In this document: positions 4,638 to 6,041 of the stretch, piece after piece
Position numbering within the stretch: the stretch's first letter is position 1
Layout: each line of letters begins with the position of its first letter
Source: an uncultured Gammaproteobacteria bacterium
GTDB taxonomy: Bacteria > Pseudomonadota > Gammaproteobacteria > CAIUAS01
Length of the DNA stretch: 6,041 nt
NCBI GenBank assembly: GCA_903897205.1
Contig: CAIUAS010000105.1
Location: 1 to 6,041 of the forward strand
Direction of reading: 5' to 3'
Notes under the pieces: generated by a model
What the model saw: the letters and a program-made list of their open reading frames with translations, nothing else
Told to the model about the DNA's origin: nothing
The model's database searches: none
Program-made: the position numbers and the translations under genes

Positions 4638-6041
4638 TTAATTTTTAGGGTGCTTCGGCGATTTTTTAACTGTCTTGTGATGGGTTGATTTTTTAGCTGG
4701 TTTTTCGCTAGTTAAATCGGGCGTCGCAAGCTGAGTGCTCACTAACGTTTGGTTACGTTTATCCACGCCATGTAACCAATTATTAATTTCAGCTAAATCA
4801 CTGGGACGTAATGTGCCAGAGGCTTGCTTTAGCAATAAAGTATTTAGTAAGTAAGTATATTCATCTTGCGAATAATTACTTTTTGTTTGATATAAAGCTT
4901 GTTCTGCATTTAATACATCAACAATGGTACGTGTGCCTACTTTAAAGGATTCTTGCGTGCTATCTAATGAGCTTTGCGCGGATAGGGTTGCTTGGCGATC
5001 TGCTTCAATTTTACTGATACCTGCTAACACATCATTAAATTTCTGACGGGTGGTAACCATGGTTTGTCGATATTGATTTTCGCGATTTGCGCTCGCTGTT
5101 TGAAAATCATCTTGAGCTTGGCGTACTCTGGAACTAGTTAAGCCGCCTGAAAAGATAGGTACACTAAGTTGTAAGCCAATGGTGCGTGTATCTTGGTTGA
5201 TGCTTTGAAGGCCATTATTACTAGTGCGGCCATAACTGCTCACCGCATTCAAGGTAGGTAAATGATTGCCAAAGTTGGCTTTGATATTTTGTCGTGCGGC
5301 CTCCATTGAATAAGTAGAGGCAATTAACTGCGAATTATGCTGAGTTGCTGTGTTAACCCATTGCTCAACATCGTTGGGTTGCGGCGTTAATAAAGGCAAT
5401 TCAATTTTTAAATTAGCGAGGGATGGATAAGTTTGGCCAGTTAATTGACGCAATGTTTCTTGATTGTCATGCAAGGTATTTTGTGCAGCAATTTCTTGAG
5501 CAACCGTTGAGTCATAAGAAGCTTGTGCATTATAAACAGAAGTGATGGCATCTAAGCCCACACTATAACGCGCTTTTATTTGATCTAATTGTTTAGCATA
5601 AGCTGTTTTTTCGGCTTGTACATATTGCAAATTATCTTGCGCATACAAAACATTAAAATACGCTTGAGCAACACGGATTATTAAATCTTGCGCGGCAGCT
5701 GCTAAGCTAGCATCAGCTTGTTTTGCCGTGTAGTTGGCTTGGCTTACTTGCGCCCAATTCGCAAAATTTAATAAAGGTTGCGTTAAAGTCAGGGTGTAAC
5801 CCTTGGAATTATAATTAGAGGTGCCCTCTAAGCTGCGTAAAGTTTTTGCATTTGAAGTGCCAACGCGATTGCCGGTGGTGTTAGCGGTGCCAGAGAGGTT
5901 AGGTAGTAAGCCAGCAATACTTTGTGGTAATGCTTCGCGATGAGATAATCGTGTAGAAACAGCGGCTTGATAAACAGGATCGCTTTGCGCCGCTTGTTGA
6001 TAAACATCTATTAAATCGGCTGCCCATACCGGAGTGGCAGA
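4638..6041 (-). CDS. tolC: Outer membrane channel protein TolC (N-terminus beyond right edge)
   Basis: TolC forms the trimeric outer-membrane/periplasmic duct for tripartite efflux pumps and type I secretion. The frame is open from the right edge to the TAA at 4640-4638, giving 467 residues. A start near 5648 would be spurious, because TolC homology continues upstream. The first visible residues, SATPVWAADLIDVYQQA, contain the end of a signal peptide (cleavage after VWA), so only about 15-20 residues are missing. Paired OEP repeats are visible: LTLTQPLLNFANW and AYFNVLYAQDNL, then YSVGLDAITSVYNAQ (159-173) in the first half; LQLSVPIFSGG and SSRVRQAQDDF, then VGTRTIVDVLNAEQALY (368-384) in the second. 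In that motif the gate residues equivalent to E. coli Arg367 and Asp371 are kept, but Asp374 is Asn (378). The last 23 residues form a tail with 8 Lys and 3 His. No terminator separates it from waaA. Confidence 0.96.
   Translation of the reverse strand, partial: SATPVWAADLIDVYQQAAQSDPVYQAAVSTRLSHREALPQSIAGLLPNLSGTANTTGNRVGTSNAKTLRSLEGTSNYNSKGYTLTLTQPLLNFANWAQVSQANYTAKQADASLAAAAQDLIIRVAQAYFNVLYAQDNLQYVQAEKTAYAKQLDQIKARYSVGLDAITSVYNAQASYDSTVAQEIAAQNTLHDNQETLRQLTGQTYPSLANLKIELPLLTPQPNDVEQWVNTATQHNSQLIASTYSMEAARQNIKANFGNHLPTLNAVSSYGRTSNNGLQSINQDTRTIGLQLSVPIFSGGLTSSRVRQAQDDFQTASANRENQYRQTMVTTRQKFNDVLAGISKIEADRQATLSAQSSLDSTQESFKVGTRTIVDVLNAEQALYQTKSNYSQDEYTYLLNTLLLKQASGTLRPSDLAEINNWLHGVDKRNQTLVSTQLATPDLTSEKPAKKSTHHKTVKKSPKHPKN

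Noticed and set aside
5646..5648. TTG at 5648 as the start of TolC
   Set aside because: The frame is open upstream to the window edge and encodes 131 more residues that align with TolC, including the signal peptide cleavage region.

Overview
The window reads as chromosomal DNA from an AT-rich gammaproteobacterium. Protein sequences (Rpe, DjlA, WaaA, TolC) align closely to remembered E. coli homologues. The AT-rich spacers and a lysine-rich histone-H1-like protein resemble intracellular lineages such as the Legionellales (Legionella/Coxiella relatives). That placement is inference; no rRNA or tRNA is present to confirm it. I see no phage, transposon, CRISPR or tRNA signature.

Layout. Positions 1-1462 carry three genes read leftwards: rpe (ribulose-phosphate 3-epimerase), a small outer-membrane lipoprotein 22 nt behind it, and, after a 113-bp gap, the first 76 codons of a probable lptD that runs off the left edge. 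Positions 1463-1949 are a 487-bp non-coding spacer between divergent genes. It holds a long bulged hairpin, a likely sigma70 promoter and a structured leader for the next gene. Positions 1950-2276 encode a 108-residue histone-H1-like protein with AT-hooks and pentapeptide repeats, closed by a clear intrinsic terminator. Positions 2365-3162 (minus) encode DjlA, a membrane-anchored J-domain co-chaperone. A spacer of about 205 bp with a perfect 7+3+7 inverted repeat separates it from the divergent waaA (Kdo transferase, plus strand to 4633). Four bases beyond waaA, the convergent tolC ends. Its frame is open to the right edge, so nearly all of TolC is present except the start of its signal peptide.

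Functional theme. Most genes serve the Gram-negative envelope. WaaA adds Kdo to lipid A, LptD inserts finished LPS into the outer membrane, TolC is the outer-membrane efflux/secretion duct, DjlA is an inner-membrane DnaK partner linked to envelope stress, and the lipoprotein is likely outer-membrane anchored. Rpe is central metabolism (pentose phosphate pathway). The histone-like protein is a nucleoid component. The least ordinary part is the histone-like gene and its upstream region: internal DNA duplications, and a leader that could fold in mutually exclusive ways around its ribosome binding site.
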